This document shows positions 1 to 8,093 of a stretch of DNA of 62,772 nt, piece after piece. Position 1 is the first letter of the stretch. Each line of letters opens with the position of its first letter. The translations under genes and the position numbers were made by a program. The notes beneath the pieces were generated by a model. The model did not search any database and was not told the origin of the DNA. It saw only the letters and a list, made by a program, of their open reading frames with translations. The stretch spans positions 1 to 62,772 of the forward strand of contig CAJTZO010000015.1 of assembly GCA_910583755.1 (NCBI GenBank). The letters run 5' to 3'. This stretch comes from an uncultured Clostridia bacterium (GTDB lineage Bacteria; Bacillota; Clostridia; Lachnospirales; Anaerotignaceae).

Positions 1-165
1 ATTTTTAAAAATCTTTTTTGTATTTTTATTTTCATGTTAAGTTAACAGAACCAATTTTATAAAGTACTCCTTTGATATAAGCTTGTACTATCATCATACT
101 ACTCATTTTTCAAAGCGTCAACAAAACATAACATTTTTTCCCAATTACAGCCTCAATTCCTCAAT

Positions 166-207
166 CATAAAAAAGCCATAGCTTCTTCATTAAAAGAAAC
201 TATGGCT
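166..207 (-). terminator. Rho-independent terminator of the tgt/108-aa operon
   Basis: A stem of about 12 bp (AGCCATAG at 174-181 pairing with CTATGGCT at 200-207, loop near TTCATTAAAA) is followed on the minus strand by a run of T (complement of 168-173). It lies just beyond the stop codon of the 108-residue gene. The remaining bases 1-165 are AT-rich and I see no gene in them. Confidence 0.8.
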
Positions 208-216
208 AAAATTTTA

Positions 217-543
217 CTATAATATTTCTTTCACTTTTCTAAAGTCACAAATAAATTCTTCAAATTCCTCTTTGAGTTCTTCTTTATAGTATTCCAAATT
301 TTTACCTTTTCCAAATTCTATTAATTTCTCTTTTATAAAATCAAAATTCTCCTGATTTTCGAAAAGAACAAGTGCAAAATTAATATAAATAACCATTTCA
401 TCTATTTGAGAAAAGTTTTTGTGAAAATCATACTCTCCTATAATAGCAAATAAAACATCTTCTAATGTATAATAAAATTTATGATGTAGACTTTTATAGG
501 AATCATATACAGCTTCTTTAAATTCCCTATACTTTAGCAACAT
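217..543 (-). CDS. Hypothetical protein, 108 aa, downstream of tgt
   Basis: Small acidic, mostly helical protein with many Glu, Lys, Phe and Tyr residues, no signal peptide and no membrane segment. I do not recognise the family. Its size and aromatic-rich, acidic character resemble small immunity-type proteins, but this is only an impression. An AAGGA ribosome site sits 5-6 bases before the ATG. The gene starts 12 bp after the tgt stop codon and is followed by a clear terminator, so it is probably the last gene of a tgt operon. There is no indication that it takes part in queuosine synthesis. Confidence 0.75.
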   Translation of the reverse strand: MLLKYREFKEAVYDSYKSLHHKFYYTLEDVLFAIIGEYDFHKNFSQIDEMVIYINFALVLFENQENFDFIKEKLIEFGKGKNLEYYKEELKEEFEEFICDFRKVKEIL

Positions 544-555
544 ATTTTTCCTTTC

Positions 556-1686
556 TTAACGTAATTGTTTAAATCCTTCTAATTTTTGCTTTTTATATTG
601 TACAAATCTTCCTTCTTCCAGTGCAAATCTAATTTCTTCCATCATAGTATTAAAAAAGTATAAATTGTGGAGTACACACAAACGCATTGCAAGCATTTCC
701 TTTGCCTTAAACAAATGGCGGATATAGGCTCTGGAATATCTTTGACAAGCTGGACAACCACAATCGTGTGCAATCGGAGCATCATCTAATTCATATTTTG
801 CATTTAACAAATTGATTTTTCCTGCATTGGTATATACATGCGCATGACGTCCATTTCTGGAAGGAAGTACACAATCAAAAAAGTCAACACCTCTTTCCAC
901 TGCCTCTAGTATATTTTCTGGCGTTCCCACTCCCATTAAATAAGTGGGTTTATTTTGTGGCAAATAAGGCACCACTTCTTCCAATATATGATACATTTCT
1001 TCATGGGTTTCCCCTACAGCAAGCCCACCTATAGCATAACCATCTAAATCCATATCAGAAATTCTTTTTGCATGTTCAATACGAATATCTTCATAAACTG
1101 CACCTTGATTAATACCAAAAAGCATTTGTTGTTTATTGATGGTATCTTCTTTTTGATTTAATTCATAAAGTGCTTTTTTACAGCGTTCTAACCATCTGGT
1201 TGTTCTATCCACAGAATTTTGTACATATTCTCTTTCCGCAGGAATACCAATACATTCATCAAATGCCATAGCAATGGTAGAAGCTAAATTGGATTGTATT
1301 TGCATACTTTGTTCGGGTCCCATAAAAATCTTTCTGCCATCTACATGAGAAGAAAAATAAACACCTTCCTCTTTTATTTTTCTTAAAGAAGTTAAAGAAA
1401 ACACTTGAAAACCACCAGAATCTGTTAAAATAGGTTTATTCCAAACCATAAATTTATGCAGTCCACCTAATTTTTTTACAATTTCATCTCCCGGGCGAAC
1501 GTGTAAATGATATGTATTTGATAACTCTACTTGGCAATGAACTCTTTCTAAATCTTCTGAAGAAACCGCACCTTTAATGGCTGCAATCGTGCCAACATTC
1601 ATAAAGACAGGCGTTTGTATCACTCCATGTGGTGTATAAAATTCTCCTCTTTTTGCTCTGCCTTCTAATTTTAATAAACGATACAT
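556..1686 (-). CDS. tgt: Queuine/preQ1 tRNA-guanine transglycosylase
   Basis: Exchanges guanine-34 in the anticodon of GUN-type tRNAs (Asp, Asn, His, Tyr) for the queuosine precursor preQ1. The sequence shows the family's DSGGFQVFSL segment with the catalytic-site Asp, the GGLAVGE glycine loop, the VDFFDCVLP segment with the nucleophile Asp, and a C-terminal zinc site (CGCPAC then a His about 25-30 residues later). Length about 376 aa is normal. I prefer the internal ATG at 1686, which has GAGGG just upstream; an ATG at 1698 in the same frame would add four residues. The 108-aa gene follows 12 bp downstream. No other queuosine genes are in the window. Confidence 0.95.
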   Translation of the reverse strand: MYRLLKLEGRAKRGEFYTPHGVIQTPVFMNVGTIAAIKGAVSSEDLERVHCQVELSNTYHLHVRPGDEIVKKLGGLHKFMVWNKPILTDSGGFQVFSLTSLRKIKEEGVYFSSHVDGRKIFMGPEQSMQIQSNLASTIAMAFDECIGIPAEREYVQNSVDRTTRWLERCKKALYELNQKEDTINKQQMLFGINQGAVYEDIRIEHAKRISDMDLDGYAIGGLAVGETHEEMYHILEEVVPYLPQNKPTYLMGVGTPENILEAVERGVDFFDCVLPSRNGRHAHVYTNAGKINLLNAKYELDDAPIAHDCGCPACQRYSRAYIRHLFKAKEMLAMRLCVLHNLYFFNTMMEEIRFALEEGRFVQYKKQKLEGFKQLR

Positions 1687-1817
1687 CTTGTCCCTCATTT
1701 CTTTCTATTATATTTTTAATACTATACATTTTTTTTATTTTTTTTGCAAGTCATATCCCATATATCCATCAATTCTGGTATAATTAATGGCAAAAGGTTT
1801 TTAATTTAAGGATAAGA

Positions 1818-2966
1818 ATGGAGAATATTATGTCAAATATTAACTTGATTGCTTCTTCCACTTTTGGTTTAGAAGCTGTTTTAAAAAGAGAAGTCATTGC
1901 ACTAGGTTTTGAAAATGTAAAAACATATGATGGCAGAGTCGAATTTACAGGGGATGAATCGACAATTGCAAAAGCAAATCTTTGGCTAAGATGTGCTGGA
2001 CGTGTTTGGATTAAAATGGGCAGTTTTACAGCAATAACATTTGACGAACTTTTTGAACAAACAAAAGCATTACCTTGGGAAGAATGGATTCCTGAAGATG
2101 GAAAATTTACAGTTATCGGAAAATCTGTAAAATCAACTCTTTTTAGTGTTCCAGATTGTCAAGCCATTGTAAAAAAAGCAGTTGTGGAAAAATTAAAACA
2201 AACTTATCACACAGATTGGTTTGATGAAACAGGTGCGTCTTATACCATACAAGTTGGCATTTTAAAAGATATTGTTACTTTAGCAATCGATACCTCTGGT
2301 TCCGGACTTCATAAAAGAGGATACCGAGAAAATGCTATGATTGCACCCTTAAAAGAAACGTTAGCTTCTGCTATGGTACAGCTTAGTTTTTGGAAAAAAG
2401 ACCGTATTCTGTTAGACCCTTTTTGTGGTTCTGGTACAATTCCGATTGAAGCTGCTATGTTAGCAAGAAATATTGCACCTGGATTAAACAGGACATTTGC
2501 TTCTGAAGAATGGGAAAGAATTGATAAAAAGATATGGAAAGAGGCACGAATAGAAGCTTACAAAGCAATACAATATGATGTTATGCCAGAAATCTATGGA
2601 AGTGATATTGATGCGCACGCAATTACATTAGCAAAGGAAAATGCTATCAAGGCAGGTGTAGATGATTGCATACAGTTTGAAACAAAATCCTGTTTTGATA
2701 TCAAGCTACCCGGAAAATATGGTGTTTTAATTGCAAATCCTCCTTACGGGGAACGAATTGGAGAATTAAAAGAAGTTGAACAAATGTATAGAGCATTAGG
2801 AGAATTAATGAAAGAAAATAAAACTTGGTCTTCTTATTTTATTACCTCTATGGAATATTTTGAAAGTCTTTTTGGCAGAAAAGCAGACAAAAAAAGAAAA
2901 TTATTTAATGGACGAATTAAAACAGATTATTACCAATTTGAAGGTCCTAGACCACCAAAAAAATAA
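1818..2966 (+). CDS. THUMP-domain class I SAM-dependent RNA methyltransferase (RlmL/YpsC type)
   Basis: Predicted 23S rRNA guanine-N2 methyltransferase. The N-terminal third carries the THUMP-like RNA-binding region; the C-terminal half is an UPF0020 methyltransferase with the SAM site LLDPFCGSGTIPIEAAM, an acidic GSDID motif and the catalytic NPPYGER motif (N6-adenine/N2-guanine type). Length 382 aa fits Firmicutes homologues such as B. subtilis YpsC. Two starts are possible: ATG 1818 (AAGGA 5 bases upstream) or ATG 1830 (GGAG 6 bases upstream), the latter giving the usual family N-terminus. It is divergent from tgt and followed closely by a dispersed repeat element. Confidence 0.9.
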   Translation: MENIMSNINLIASSTFGLEAVLKREVIALGFENVKTYDGRVEFTGDESTIAKANLWLRCAGRVWIKMGSFTAITFDELFEQTKALPWEEWIPEDGKFTVIGKSVKSTLFSVPDCQAIVKKAVVEKLKQTYHTDWFDETGASYTIQVGILKDIVTLAIDTSGSGLHKRGYRENAMIAPLKETLASAMVQLSFWKKDRILLDPFCGSGTIPIEAAMLARNIAPGLNRTFASEEWERIDKKIWKEARIEAYKAIQYDVMPEIYGSDIDAHAITLAKENAIKAGVDDCIQFETKSCFDIKLPGKYGVLIANPPYGERIGELKEVEQMYRALGELMKENKTWSSYFITSMEYFESLFGRKADKKRKLFNGRIKTDYYQFEGPRPPKK

Positions 2967-2975
2967 TATATTTTA

Positions 2976-3114
2976 CAGCTTGTCAAAAAGCCTTGACCGA
3001 AATTTTGAAATGGAAATATGTTAGTTTTTCTAATAAAGTTTTTTGTCCAACTTTTTTAAAAAAAATTGATAGTTTTGGGTGAAACCTACAAAAAAAGACT
3101 TTATTGACAGACTG
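2976..3114 (-). repeat. Dispersed hairpin element, copy A (shortened)
   Basis: Begins CAGCTTGTCAAAAAG and ends TTTATTGACAGACTG, an inverted-repeat pair shared with the other copies. It keeps the GGGTGAAACCTAC and CAACTTTTTTAAAAA segments but lacks the GC-rich terminator hairpin and the second loop hairpin, so it looks internally deleted. It lies between the stop of the methyltransferase and the terminator of two convergent genes. Confidence 0.75.
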
Positions 3115-3152
3115 AGGAAGCCTTAAAAGAATCATCTTTTAAGGCTTCAAAA
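3115..3152. terminator. Bidirectional terminator
   Basis: GAAGCCTTAAAAG pairs with CTTTTAAGGCTTC around an ATCAT loop. A-rich and T-rich flanks are weak on both sides. It separates the convergent methyltransferase and transporter genes, directly after repeat copy A. Confidence 0.6.
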
Positions 3153-3170
3153 TTTAAGTAAGAAGGAATA

Positions 3171-4169
3171 TTAATTATTTTTTTTCTTTTCCATTCCCTG
3201 CTTCATAATATTTGCCACAATCGCACCAGATATATTATGCCATGCACTAAAAATAGCACCAGGCACTGTTGCTAATGCAAGGGAAGGAAAACAAGAGGCT
3301 GCCAATGTAGATGCCATACCAGAATTTTGCATACCGATTTCAATAGCAATTGCATTTCTTTTTTCAGGCGGCATTTTAATCAGTTTACCAATTAAAAAAC
3401 CTAGTCCATAGCCACAGCAATTATGTAAGATAACAACAAAAATAATGATAGCACCATTTACAAATAATTTTGCACTATTAGCATCAATTACAAAACCAAC
3501 AATCAAACAAATCGCTGTACAAGAAATGAGAGGTAAAATAGATGCAATTTTTTGTGCAAAATCTCCCCAAAAATGATTGACAATTAAACCAAGTGCAATC
3601 GGAACAATAACAATCTTAATAATATCAAGAAACATGCCAATCGCATCCACTTGAATCCCTGTACTTGCACTTGTACTTGCATAAAGACCAACATAAAAAG
3701 TTGTCAAAAGTGGTGTCATGATGGGTGCTAAAATAGTAGAAACACCTGTCATACCTACTGATAACGCAACATCTCCCCCTGCCATAAATGTCATAACATT
3801 AGAAGATGTACCACCTGGACAACAGCCAACCAAAATAACACCTACTGCTAATTCTGGTGGCAATTTAAAAATCCAGCTAATACAAAAGCCTAATAGTGGC
3901 ATAATTAAGAATTGTGCAATTTCACCTAAAATAATATCTTTTGGCTGTGTAAAAACAACTTTAAAATCAGAAAGTTTTAAGGTTAACCCCATACCACACA
4001 TAACAATCATCAGTAAATGATTGACATTGATAAAACCACCTAAAACATTGGGATTTGCAACCCAGCTTGTAAAACTATTGTCTACAATATAAGCAAACAC
4101 TGTTACAAGAACAACAATAATTGCCATATATTGGTTTACAAATTGTGCTAATTTTTTTAATGTATGCAT
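3171..4169 (-). CDS. Bile acid:sodium symporter family (BASS) transporter, PanS-like
   Basis: Integral membrane protein of 332 aa with nine to ten hydrophobic segments. Family hallmarks are the segment with CCPGGTSSNVMTFMAGGD in the middle and EIGMQNSGMA near the C-terminus, both part of the sodium/substrate-binding crossover region. Members move organic anions; the PanS branch carries ketopantoate. Starts at ATG 4169 with an AGAGGGG site 8 bases upstream. It is the second gene after ilvD on the same strand (about 73 bp gap containing a hairpin), which makes a branched-chain 2-oxoacid or ketopantoate-like substrate plausible. The substrate is inference; the family assignment is firm. Confidence 0.85.
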   Translation of the reverse strand: MHTLKKLAQFVNQYMAIIVVLVTVFAYIVDNSFTSWVANPNVLGGFINVNHLLMIVMCGMGLTLKLSDFKVVFTQPKDIILGEIAQFLIMPLLGFCISWIFKLPPELAVGVILVGCCPGGTSSNVMTFMAGGDVALSVGMTGVSTILAPIMTPLLTTFYVGLYASTSASTGIQVDAIGMFLDIIKIVIVPIALGLIVNHFWGDFAQKIASILPLISCTAICLIVGFVIDANSAKLFVNGAIIIFVVILHNCCGYGLGFLIGKLIKMPPEKRNAIAIEIGMQNSGMASTLAASCFPSLALATVPGAIFSAWHNISGAIVANIMKQGMEKKKNN

Positions 4170-4203
4170 TACTTTTCCCCTCTTTTTATTGTCTATTTTT
4201 TTA

Positions 4204-4225
4204 TACAGGAGAAATCCATTTCTCC
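4204..4225. other. Intergenic stem-loop between ilvD and the transporter
   Basis: CAGGAGAAAT pairs with ATTTCTCCTG around a 2-base loop. On the minus strand, the direction of transcription, it is followed by TATAAAAAAATAG, not a T-run. It therefore looks more like a processing or stability hairpin than a terminator. Confidence 0.5.
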
Positions 4226-4242
4226 TGCATTTTATATTATTT

Positions 4243-5907
4243 TTATTCTAATACGGCACCACGCGCTGCACTTGTCACCAATTTTCTATAACGTGCTGCA
4301 TATCCCTTGACTTCTTTTTCTGGACATACCCATTTTTCTTTTCTTACTTGAAGGGTTGCTTCCTCAACAAGAAGCTGAATTTTACATTGTTTAATATCAA
4401 TTTCAATCATGTCACCATCTTCCACAAGTGCAATAGTGCCACCTTGTGCTGCTTCTGGACAAACATGACCGATTGCTGCACCTCTTGTTGCTCCAGAAAA
4501 ACGTCCATCTGTAATGAGTGCAACACTTTCTCCCAATCCTCTACCACAAATTGCAGAAGTAGGATTTAACATTTCTCTCATACCAGGACCACCTTTTGGT
4601 CCTTCATATCGAATCACTACAACATCACCCGGAACAATTTTACCTCCATTAATCGCTTCAATCGCTTGTTCTTCACTATCAAATACTCTTGCTGGACCTT
4701 TGTGTTGCATCATTTCAGGCGCAACTGCAGAACGTTTTACAACACAACCTTCTGTTGCAAGATTTCCTTTTAATACAGCAATACCGCCATCTGGAGAATA
4801 TGGGTTTTCTATCGGGCGAATAATTTCTGTATTTTTGTTTTGAACGCCTTCCAGATTTTCTGCCATTGTTTTTCCAGTACATGTCATTACAGAAGTATCT
4901 AATAGATTTTTCTTTGTCAATTCTTTCATAACTGCATAAACGCCACCAGCACGCTCTAAATCTTCCATATAAGTAAAGCCAGCAGGTGCAAGATGACATA
5001 AATTAGGTGTGTTTGATGAAATTTCATTGGATGTCTCTAAATCTAATGTAATACCACATTCATGAGCAATTGCAGGAAGATGTAACATTGTATTGGTAGA
5101 ACAACCTAATGCCATGTCCACTGTTTCTGCATTGCGGAAAGCTGCTTCTGTCATAATATCTCTTGGACAAATATTCTTTTTTACCAATTCCATAATTTGC
5201 ATACCTGCATGTTTTGCAAGACGTAACCGGGCAGACATTACTGCCGGAATCGTGCCATTACCACTTAATCCCATGCCGATTGCTTCTGTTAAGCAGTTCA
5301 TAGAATTTGCTGTGTACATGCCAGAGCAGGAGCCACAAGTAGGGCAAGCATTATTTTCATAATCTTCTACCCCTTTTTCATCTAATTTTCCACCATGATA
5401 AGCACCAACTGCCTCAAACATATGAGATAAACAAGTACGGCTACCATTATCTAAATGACCAGCAAGCATAGGACCACCAGAACAAAAGATGGTTGGAACA
5501 TTCACCCTTGCGGCTGCCATCAAAAGCCCTGGAACATTTTTATCACAGTTTGGAATCATAACCAAACCATCAAATTGATGTGCGATTGCCATAGCCTCTG
5601 TAGAATCTGCAATTAAGTCACGTGTTACTAAAGAATATTTCATGCCAACATGTCCCATAGCAATTCCATCACAAACTGCAATGGCAGGAAATTCAATCGG
5701 TGTACCTCCTGCTGCACGTACACCTGCTTTGACGGCTTCTGCAATTTTATCTAAATTCATATGTCCTGGTACAATTTCATTGTAAGAACAAACCACACCA
5801 ATTAAAGGTTTTTCCAATTCTTCTTTTGTAAATCCTGCTGCATAAAACAAAGAACGGTTTGGTGCTCTGTCAATTCCTTTTGTTACATTACAGCTTTTTT
5901 CTTTCAT
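4243..5907 (-). CDS. ilvD: Dihydroxy-acid dehydratase
   Basis: Fe-S dehydratase of the common branched-chain amino acid pathway. It converts 2,3-dihydroxyisovalerate to 2-ketoisovalerate, and the methylvalerate homologue for isoleucine. Visible motifs are CDKNVPG, CPTCGSCSGMYTANSMNC (cluster ligands), and the C-terminal DGRFSGATRG. Length 554 aa is typical. An AAGGAGG site precedes the ATG. A BASS transporter gene follows on the same strand and a GntR-type regulator is divergent, suggesting local control. No other ilv genes are in the window. The product is also the substrate of PanB encoded at 43883. Confidence 0.96.
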   Translation of the reverse strand: MKEKSCNVTKGIDRAPNRSLFYAAGFTKEELEKPLIGVVCSYNEIVPGHMNLDKIAEAVKAGVRAAGGTPIEFPAIAVCDGIAMGHVGMKYSLVTRDLIADSTEAMAIAHQFDGLVMIPNCDKNVPGLLMAAARVNVPTIFCSGGPMLAGHLDNGSRTCLSHMFEAVGAYHGGKLDEKGVEDYENNACPTCGSCSGMYTANSMNCLTEAIGMGLSGNGTIPAVMSARLRLAKHAGMQIMELVKKNICPRDIMTEAAFRNAETVDMALGCSTNTMLHLPAIAHECGITLDLETSNEISSNTPNLCHLAPAGFTYMEDLERAGGVYAVMKELTKKNLLDTSVMTCTGKTMAENLEGVQNKNTEIIRPIENPYSPDGGIAVLKGNLATEGCVVKRSAVAPEMMQHKGPARVFDSEEQAIEAINGGKIVPGDVVVIRYEGPKGGPGMREMLNPTSAICGRGLGESVALITDGRFSGATRGAAIGHVCPEAAQGGTIALVEDGDMIEIDIKQCKIQLLVEEATLQVRKEKWVCPEKEVKGYAARYRKLVTSAARGAVLE

Positions 5908-6057
5908 AAAATCCTTCCTCCTTTTTTATATTATAATGTCTTTTATATTGTCTAATTGTATGATGTCATTTTATCCATAAATTTGTAATATGTCAATATT
6001 AATATCTGATAAAATAAAACGATTTATTTTTATATTTTTTATATTATTTGCTAAAGT

Positions 6058-6086
6058 TTGACTTTTTATCATTTTTTTACTATAAT
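6058..6086 (+). promoter_or_regulatory. Sigma-A promoter for the GntR regulator
   Basis: TTGACT (6058-6063), a 17-bp spacer and TATAAT (6081-6086), about 47 bp before the GntR start codon. The spacer and both boxes fit the vegetative consensus closely. Confidence 0.75.
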
Positions 6087-6132
6087 TATGTTATAAAAAA
6101 AGTTTCATTATGGGAAGGAAAGACAAATAAGT

Positions 6133-6834
6133 ATGAAAATAAACACAAAAAGTTTATCCCAACAGACGGCTGACAAAATTTATGAAATGATTGTAAAAAA
6201 ACATAATTATCAGCCTGGGGAAAAGCTCCCAAATGAGCTCATACTCTCTGAACAATTAGGAATTAGCAGAACAACACTTCGGGAAGCCATTCGTATGCTT
6301 ACCTTACAGGGAGTTTTAGAGGTTCATCGTGGAAAAGGGACTTTTGTAACCAAAAATGAAAGGATTATCGGCAATTTTGGGATTGATAACTTTGACAGAA
6401 TCCGTATCAAATTAAAAGATTTATATGAAATGCGTCTGCTTTTTGAGCCAAAAGTTGCAGCTTTAGCTTGCCGTAGAGCATCCAGCGAAGAAATAGAAGA
6501 AATTTGTCATCAAGGAAACGTGGTTGCAGAACTAATTACACAGGGAAAAGACCGGATTGAAGCAGACCAAGAATTTCATCGACTGATTATTGCAGCGGCA
6601 CACAATGACTTTTTAAATCATCTTCTCCCTTTGATTAATCGTGCTGTAAGTGAATCCATTTTTATTGATTCTAGCAAAGGAATTTTAGAACAAAATACAA
6701 TTCAAGACCATGCATTGATTATGGAATTTTTGCAAAAGAGAGATGAGCAAGGTACAAAAAATGCCATGGAAATTCATATTCATCATGCTATTCATACTCT
6801 TAATTTGAATAAACAAACAGAGGCTATTTTTTAA
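6133..6834 (+). CDS. FadR-subfamily GntR transcriptional regulator
   Basis: DNA-binding regulator of 233 aa. Residues about 8-75 form the winged helix (LPNELILSEQLGISRTTLREAIRML, then the GKGTFV wing). The C-terminal FCD-type helical ligand domain has the acidic/His metal-site pattern (D at DQEFH, then H in the AAAH and HH regions). FadR/FCD regulators usually respond to organic acids. It is divergent from ilvD and directly followed by an Rrf2 gene 25 bp downstream, so it likely controls ilvD-transporter and itself. The effector is unknown. Confidence 0.88.
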   Translation: MKINTKSLSQQTADKIYEMIVKKHNYQPGEKLPNELILSEQLGISRTTLREAIRMLTLQGVLEVHRGKGTFVTKNERIIGNFGIDNFDRIRIKLKDLYEMRLLFEPKVAALACRRASSEEIEEICHQGNVVAELITQGKDRIEADQEFHRLIIAAAHNDFLNHLLPLINRAVSESIFIDSSKGILEQNTIQDHALIMEFLQKRDEQGTKNAMEIHIHHAIHTLNLNKQTEAIF

Positions 6835-6859
6835 CCAAAATAGAAAGCGAGGAAATACA

Positions 6860-7303
6860 ATGCAGATTTCAAGCAGATTTACGTTGGCAGTTCATATTTT
6901 TGCTTGTATTGAAATTTTTAAAAATGATTATAAGGTAACAAGTGATTTTATAGCAGCTAGTACCAATGTAAATCCAGTGATAATACGGAAAATTCTTTTG
7001 CAGCTAAAAAAATCAGGACTTATTTATGTAGCAAGAGGTTCTGGTGGTGCTTCTATAACAAAACCCCTAAATGAGATTACATTTTTAGATATTTACAATG
7101 CAGTAGAATGTATTGAAAAAGGTGAATTATTCCATTTCCATGAAAACCCAAACCAAAACTGTCCTGTTGGAAAAAATATTCATTCTGTATTGGATAATAA
7201 ATTGATGCGTGTACAACAAGCTATGGAAAAAGAACTTGCTTCCCTTACCTTAGAGGAAGTAAAAAAAGAAATGGAAACATATATTTTTAAAAAAGGCATT
7301 TAG
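6860..7303 (+). CDS. Rrf2-family transcriptional regulator
   Basis: 147-aa winged-helix regulator. The N-terminal HTH covers residues about 5-60 (TLAVHIFACIEIF... VIIRKILLQLKKSGLIYVARGSGGASI). Only one conserved Cys (in NQNCPVG) is seen in the region where IscR/NsrR-like members carry three, so this is not a typical Fe-S Rrf2 protein; it resembles the YwnA/YwgB type. GAGGAA precedes the ATG. The next gene starts 135 bp downstream behind a promoter with two 19-bp palindromes that are good candidates for the binding sites of this regulator. Confidence 0.88.
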   Translation: MQISSRFTLAVHIFACIEIFKNDYKVTSDFIAASTNVNPVIIRKILLQLKKSGLIYVARGSGGASITKPLNEITFLDIYNAVECIEKGELFHFHENPNQNCPVGKNIHSVLDNKLMRVQQAMEKELASLTLEEVKKEMETYIFKKGI

Positions 7304-7345
7304 AAGATACTTCTGAATCGCCTTAATTTTTTTAAAAAATTTTGA

Positions 7346-7364
7346 TGTAACTATTGATATTACA
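7346..7364. promoter_or_regulatory. Operator 1 (candidate Rrf2 site)
   Basis: Nineteen-base imperfect palindrome TGTAACTATTGATATTACA. It overlaps the -35 box TTGATA of the promoter of the oxidase gene, so a bound protein should repress. Confidence 0.65.
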
Positions 7365-7382
7365 ACATAGCTGTGTTATCCT
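7354..7382 (+). promoter_or_regulatory. Promoter of the PNPOx-like gene
   Basis: TTGATA (7354-7359), 17-bp spacer, TATCCT (7377-7382). Flanked by two related palindromes. Confidence 0.65.
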
Positions 7383-7394
7383 AAAAACATCAGA

Positions 7395-7413
7395 TGTAAT
7401 AATTATAGTTACA
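7395..7413. promoter_or_regulatory. Operator 2 (candidate Rrf2 site)
   Basis: Nineteen-base palindrome TGTAATAATTATAGTTACA, sharing the TGTAA...TTACA ends with operator 1 and placed 49 bp downstream of it, about 12 bp after the predicted -10 box. Each site is preceded by GA and followed by ACA. Confidence 0.65.
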
Positions 7414-7437
7414 ACAAATTTTAGGAGGAATTTAATT

Positions 7438-7833
7438 ATGAAAAAAGTAGTAGAATTTTTAAAAGCAAACCCAGTACAATATTTGGCAACAGTAGGCAGA
7501 GATGGAAAAGCAAAATGTCGTCCATTTATGTTTTGCTTTGAAAAATATGGAAAACTTTGGTTCTGTACCAATCACACCAAAGATGTATATAAAGATATGC
7601 AGCAAAATCCAGAAATTCAACTTTCTGTTTCTTCTCCAAAATATGAATGGATTCGTTTATCTGGAACAGTGGTATTTGAAAATGATAAAAGTGTAAAAGA
7701 AGATTGTATGAATATTCCTATTGTAAAATCACAATACCATACTGCTGATAACCCTATTTTTGAAGTGTTTTATCTTGAAAATCCTTATGGAGTGATTGCA
7801 GATTTGTCTGGAAATCCACCTTACGAATTTTAA
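7438..7833 (+). CDS. Pyridoxamine 5'-phosphate oxidase-like flavin protein
   Basis: Small split-barrel flavoprotein of 131 aa. The N-terminus (FLKANPVQYLATVGRDGKAK) and the PFMFCFEKYGKLWFCTNHTKDVYKDM segment match the PNPOx-like family that binds FMN or F420. The start at ATG 7438 has AGGAGG at 7423-7428; a longer frame to 7354 would run through the promoter and operators and is rejected. It sits behind the Rrf2 gene and two tandem palindromes. A redox or nitrosative stress role is plausible but unproven. Followed by a strong terminator. Confidence 0.85.
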   Translation: MKKVVEFLKANPVQYLATVGRDGKAKCRPFMFCFEKYGKLWFCTNHTKDVYKDMQQNPEIQLSVSSPKYEWIRLSGTVVFENDKSVKEDCMNIPIVKSQYHTADNPIFEVFYLENPYGVIADLSGNPPYEF

Positions 7834-7852
7834 TTCTTTTTTGAGAAATCGT

Positions 7853-7893
7853 AAAAATGCTTGAAGATATGATTCATATCTTCAAGCATTTTT
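7853..7893. terminator. Terminator after the PNPOx-like gene
   Basis: AAAATGCTTGAAGATATG pairs with CATATCTTCAAGCATTTT around a short ATT-type loop, followed by T residues. A perfect long stem, active probably in both directions. Confidence 0.85.
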
Positions 7894-8089
7894 CAATCTG
7901 TTAATAAAGTCTTTTTTTGTAGGTTCCACACACACCCACCAACTTTTTTTAAAAAAGTTGAACAAGAAACTCTCATGGAAAAACTAACGTTTTTCCTTAT
8001 CAAATCAATCTTTTTAGTGAAACGTTAGTTTCGCATTAAAGTTCTTTTAGGCGTTTGAGGGCTAGTCCTCAAGTTTTCTTGACAAGCTG
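7894..8089 (+). repeat. Dispersed hairpin element, copy B (near full length)
   Basis: Starts CAATCTGTTAATAAAGTC and ends TTCTTGACAAGCTG. Contains CCAACTTTTTT/AAAAAAGTTG, then a GGAAAAAC-TAAC-GTTTTTCC hairpin, a GTGAAAC-GTTA-GTTTCGC hairpin and TTGAGGGCTAGTCCTCAA followed by a T-rich run. The TAAC and GTTA loops are complementary. It lies between convergent genes, ending 5 bases from the isochorismatase stop codon. Confidence 0.8.
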
Positions 8090-8093
8090 TTTT

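Noticed and set aside
5908..6132. T-box or leader peptide attenuator before ilvD
   Set aside because: No T-box sequence, no specifier hairpin or terminator/antiterminator pair could be seen in the 225 bp.
6860..7303. Rrf2 protein as an IscR/NsrR-type Fe-S sensor
   Set aside because: Only one Cys is found where those proteins need three, so a cluster ligand set is not visible.
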